This document shows, in pieces, positions 43,286-45,576 of a stretch of 45,576 bases of DNA (position 1 is its first letter; every line of letters begins with the position of its first letter). Origin of the DNA: an uncultured Clostridium sp. (GTDB lineage: Bacteria > Bacillota > Clostridia > TANB77 > CAG-508); the NCBI GenBank assembly GCA_948467495.1, contig CAOKEO010000011.1:1-45576 (forward strand). Direction: 5' to 3'. Both the position numbers and the translations under genes were made by a program. A model generated the notes under the pieces. It did not search any database. It had not been told where the DNA came from and saw only the letters and a program-made list of their open reading frames with translations.

Positions 43286-43839
43286 AATACATCTCCTCTT
43301 TAAATTTATAAGAAAAAAATATGGAAACAAGGTTTGACAAAATTCATCAATTTACCTTAATTTTCCAAGCATAATAACAATATAAACTAAAAAGTTAAAC
43401 TTGTCAATAGTAATTTACAAAATTATCCAATATACTAAAACAATTCATATGACTAAGATTATTGAGTAAAAATATACATATTACTGTAGTAAGATACATT
43501 TTACGATTCAAATTAAAAATTAGATAATTAAAAAAATATATAGGTGAAATTTTTTAATAAAAACTTTTTTATTAAAAGTAACATAAAAAGAATTTATAGA
43601 GAAAAATGATTGTGATAAAGTAGGACAAAAGAAATAAATAAACTAACATAATGCTTGTAAATAAAAAATAAAAAGAATACGAAAAGAAAATGAGGAAAAG
43701 GGGAAGAAAGTAAATGGTAGTAAAAGGGCGAAAAAGGATATATAAAGTGACAGTGCCTCACAACTTCTCGCCCTTTTGAAGGCAAGTTGTTTTGTTTTCT
43801 TAGTAGTTCCTATAAATATATATAAAGTTATTGAAAGGA
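43286..43839. other. A+T-rich intergenic stretch with nested hairpins
   Basis: I see no convincing gene in about 550 bases between agrA and the next promoter. At 43723-43778, AAAAGGGCGA pairs with TCGCCCTTTT. An overlapping stem at about 43759-43790 pairs ACAACTT with AAGTTGT and is followed by a T-rich run. The two overlap in sequence and could be alternative structures of a small RNA or an attenuator. The open frames here look like chance. Confidence 0.4.
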
Positions 43840-43868
43840 TTGACAGAAAGTTAGAACTATTATATAAT
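43840..43868 (+). promoter_or_regulatory. Consensus sigma-A promoter before the pilin remnant
   Basis: TTGACA at 43840-43845 and TATAAT at 43863-43868 with a 17-base spacer. Confidence 0.85.
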
Positions 43869-43914
43869 ATATACATAAAACTAAAAAAGGTAGAAAATTA
43901 GGAGGAACAGAAGT

Positions 43915-44037
43915 GTGAGAAAAGAAAAAGATATAGCAGGAATTACCATGATAGCTTTAGTAATTACGATTTTATTCTCTTATGACGAAAAATTAAAATG
44001 TAGTAATAGCAAAGGTTTCCTCCTAACAACAATTTAG
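43915..44037 (+). pseudogene. Truncated prepilin-like gene
   Basis: A 40-codon frame starting with GTG 9 bases after AGGAGG. It reads VRKEKDIAGITMIALVITIL, the leader and start of a pilin helix as in the 25164 gene (GITLISLVITIIV), then breaks into unrelated FSYDEKLKCS and stops. A full pilin would need another 100 or more residues. The promoter and RBS are intact, so the loss of the body seems recent, or the short peptide is still made. There is no CGG here. A short membrane peptide is the alternative. Confidence 0.6.
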
Positions 44038-44061
44038 TAAAAATAAAATTTTCACATATTT

Positions 44062-44106
44062 AAAAGATGATTTGTAAAAAATAATAATACAATGTCATCT
44101 TTTTTT
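44062..44106 (+). terminator. Terminator after the pilin remnant
   Basis: AAAAGATGA pairs with TCATCTTTT across a long A+T loop, followed by a T-run. Confidence 0.7.
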
Positions 44107-44138
44107 GAATTTATAATGAAAAAATTAAAAATAAATGC

Positions 44139-44184
44139 TATAATGACTTCAATATAGTAAATAAATTGTGCAGACACCATCTGC
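44139..44184 (+). promoter_or_regulatory. Promoter -10 and inverted repeat before the YhcG-type gene
   Basis: An extended -10 element, TGCTATAAT (TATAAT at 44139-44144), is followed by the inverted repeat GCAGA-CACCA-TCTGC (44170-44184), which could be an operator in the 5' leader. The -35 element is weak. Confidence 0.5.
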
Positions 44185-44204
44185 ATAATTAGAAAGAGGA
44201 AAAT

Positions 44205-45269
44205 ATGAACGAATTAGAAAATATAGATAATGTTAATATAGATGAATTATATAATAGAATCGTTGTACTGATAGAAAATGCAAAAAGGAATGTAGCTGTA
44301 AAAGTAAATAACGAAATGACTTTCTTGTATTGGAATATAGGGAAAGATATAACAGAAAATGTACTTAAAAACCAAAAGGCAGAATATGGAAAATCTGTAA
44401 TAAAGAAATTAAGTAAAAAGTTAGTAATTGAATATGGAAGAGGTTATGGGGAAAGAAATATATTTAGAATGTTAAAGTTCTATGATTATTTTCCAGATTT
44501 TGAAATTTTGTCGACACTGTCGGCAAAATTGAGTTGGTCACATTTTGTAGAACTATTACAGATACAAGATAATCTTAAAAGAGATTTTTATGCTACAATG
44601 TGTGCAAATGAACTTTGGGGAGTAAGAACATTAAGAGAAAGAATAGGTTCAGCTTTATTTGAAAGGACAGCAATATCAAAAAAACCAGAACAAACAATAA
44701 TAAATGATTTACAATTATTAAGTAAAGAAAATAAAATGACTACCAATTTATTTTTTAGAGATCCATATATTTTAGACTTTTTGGATTTAAAAGATACATA
44801 TAGCGAAAAAGATTTGGAAAATGCAATTTTAGGCGAATTAGAAAGATTTATTTTAGAAATGGGAAACGATTTTGCATTTTTATCTAGACAAAAAAGAATA
44901 ACAATAGATGGAGAAGATTATTATATAGACTTGCTATTTTATCATAGGAAAATGAAGAGGCTGGTTGTTATTGAGTTAAAATTGGATAAATTTAGACCAG
45001 AACATAAAGGACAAGTAGAACTTTATTTAAAATGGTTGGATAAATATGAAAAAGCAGAAGGAGAGGAGCCACCAATTGCTATTATATTATGTGCAACTAA
45101 AAATGATATGATGGCAGAATTATTAGAATTGGATAATAGTGGAATACATGTAGCACAATATTTAACAGAATATGTACCGAAAGAAATATTACAGAAAAAG
45201 TTTATTGATAGTATAGAAAAAGCAAAAATACAATTAGAACAAAGGAAAAATATTGAAGATGAAGAATAG
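44205..45269 (+). CDS. YhcG-family PD-(D/E)XK nuclease (DUF1016)
   Basis: A 354-residue protein of usual YhcG length. The N-terminal DUF1016_N domain (about 10-160) has FLYWNIGKDI, GYGERNIFRM and LSAKLSWSHFVELL, thought to bind DNA. The C-terminal nuclease domain (about 190-340) has DYYIDLLFYHRKMKRLVVIE followed by LKLDKF: the D, E and K of the PD-(D/E)XK site are at about 240, 256 and 258. YhcG proteins are widespread and often near mobile or restriction genes; roles in recombination or defence are suspected. A palindrome inside the gene (44503-44530) is repeated right after its stop codon. Confidence 0.9.
   Translation: MNELENIDNVNIDELYNRIVVLIENAKRNVAVKVNNEMTFLYWNIGKDITENVLKNQKAEYGKSVIKKLSKKLVIEYGRGYGERNIFRMLKFYDYFPDFEILSTLSAKLSWSHFVELLQIQDNLKRDFYATMCANELWGVRTLRERIGSALFERTAISKKPEQTIINDLQLLSKENKMTTNLFFRDPYILDFLDLKDTYSEKDLENAILGELERFILEMGNDFAFLSRQKRITIDGEDYYIDLLFYHRKMKRLVVIELKLDKFRPEHKGQVELYLKWLDKYEKAEGEEPPIAIILCATKNDMMAELLELDNSGIHVAQYLTEYVPKEILQKKFIDSIEKAKIQLEQRKNIEDEE
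44503..44530 (+). repeat. Palindrome inside the YhcG-type gene
   Basis: AAATTTTGTCGACACTGTCG-GCAAAATT, encoding the ILSTLSAKL segment. It differs at one base from the perfect palindrome at 45272-45300. Confidence 0.85.
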
Positions 45270-45271
45270 TT

Positions 45272-45300
45272 AAATTTTGTCGACACTGTCGACAAAATTT
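45272..45300 (+). repeat. Perfect palindrome after the YhcG-type gene
   Basis: Fourteen-base arms AAATTTTGTCGACA and TGTCGACAAAATTT around a central C, starting 3 bases after the stop codon. It matches the internal copy at 27 of 28 bases. It may act as a terminator hairpin, an operator, or a target site of the nuclease. Confidence 0.85.
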
Positions 45301-45452
45301 AGAAAAGTATAGCTTTAGATTTAGAAATAAGTCTAGGGCTTATTTTTATGGAAATTTTTTGTCTACGTTTAGAAAATATAAAATTATACTAAAAGCAATT
45401 TAAAATGGCTAAAAGTTAAAAATAAAGCGAATAAACGAAAGAAGGTGAGGGA

Positions 45453-45576
45453 ATGTCTAACTTGAATTTAAAAGGTATATGGATACCAATAGAAATATTA
45501 ACAGATGAAAAATTAAGTGATATAGAAGGAGAAGATGGAGGAACTACCATAATCATTGATGGAGAGTATATCTATG
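45453..45576 (+). CDS. Start of a hypothetical gene, cut by the window edge
   Basis: Forty-one codons begin at the ATG at 45453 after GAAGGTGAGGG and run off the end: MSNLNLKGIWIPIEILTDEK followed by LSDIEGEDGGTTIIIDGEYI. The 'KGIWIPIEIL' opening is reminiscent of replication or helix-turn-helix proteins carried by mobile elements, but too little is present to assign it. Confidence 0.6.
   Translation, partial: MSNLNLKGIWIPIEILTDEKLSDIEGEDGGTTIIIDGEYIY

Overview
The window comes from a low-GC, endospore-forming member of the Bacillota, most likely a Clostridia-type bacterium. It carries spore genes (a spoIIID fragment, yabG, sipL, yunB, bofA, a bofC-like gene), A+T-rich codons, AGA-dominated arginine usage, many sigma-A promoters with 17-base spacers, and a glmS ribozyme. 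I cannot name the species.

Layout. Positions 1-3886 are the right end of an integrated element: a decayed AlbA-type gene, a secreted or membrane-anchored nuclease, an unknown gene and a large serine recombinase. The recombinase stop codon lies inside the 3' half of spoIIID, so the element splits that gene in the way the skin element splits sigK. Next come purH, an McrB/LlaJI-type restriction pair, a spore block (yabG, veg, sipL, yunB), a zinc-ribbon gene, a membrane HTH gene, rplM-rpsI, an SH3-NlpC/P60 hydrolase with comEC, a BofC-like gene, clpE-pgsA, an RsiV-like membrane protein, htrA, a pilin-like gene, rnhB, pyrimidine-nucleoside phosphorylase, cdaA, truA, a metal-exporter-like gene, a lone VirD4-like ATPase, yaaL-bofA, glmS with its ribozyme, mtnN, a DapB-like dehydrogenase, a tRNA with anticodon CAT, an agr quorum-sensing locus, a pilin remnant and a YhcG-type nuclease. 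Five long intergenic hairpin repeats of one family, plus one short derivative, lie between 19.1 and 38.2 kb.

Main observation. Six genes (yabG, yunB, comEC, truA, bofA and agrC, the last twice) look frameshifted. All seven breaks are identical: an in-frame CGG codon at which skipping the C and reading the next GGN as glycine (+1) restores the conserved protein at its normal family length. By my manual scan of every convincing gene, CGG occurs in frame nowhere else, although the trinucleotide occurs about fifty times out of frame and CGT, CGC and CGA are used for arginine. The simplest reading is that CGG has no cognate arginine tRNA in this organism and acts as a general +1 frameshift (or CGGN four-base glycine) signal. 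Sequencing error or gene decay would not produce this pattern. The six genes are annotated here as functional frameshifted genes, not pseudogenes.

The spore genes, the c-di-AMP cyclase, the peptidoglycan hydrolase and the agr system form a development and cell-envelope set. Three of the seven CGG sites are in spore genes, and spoIIID itself is split, so expression of sporulation proteins may need both DNA excision and ribosomal frameshifting.
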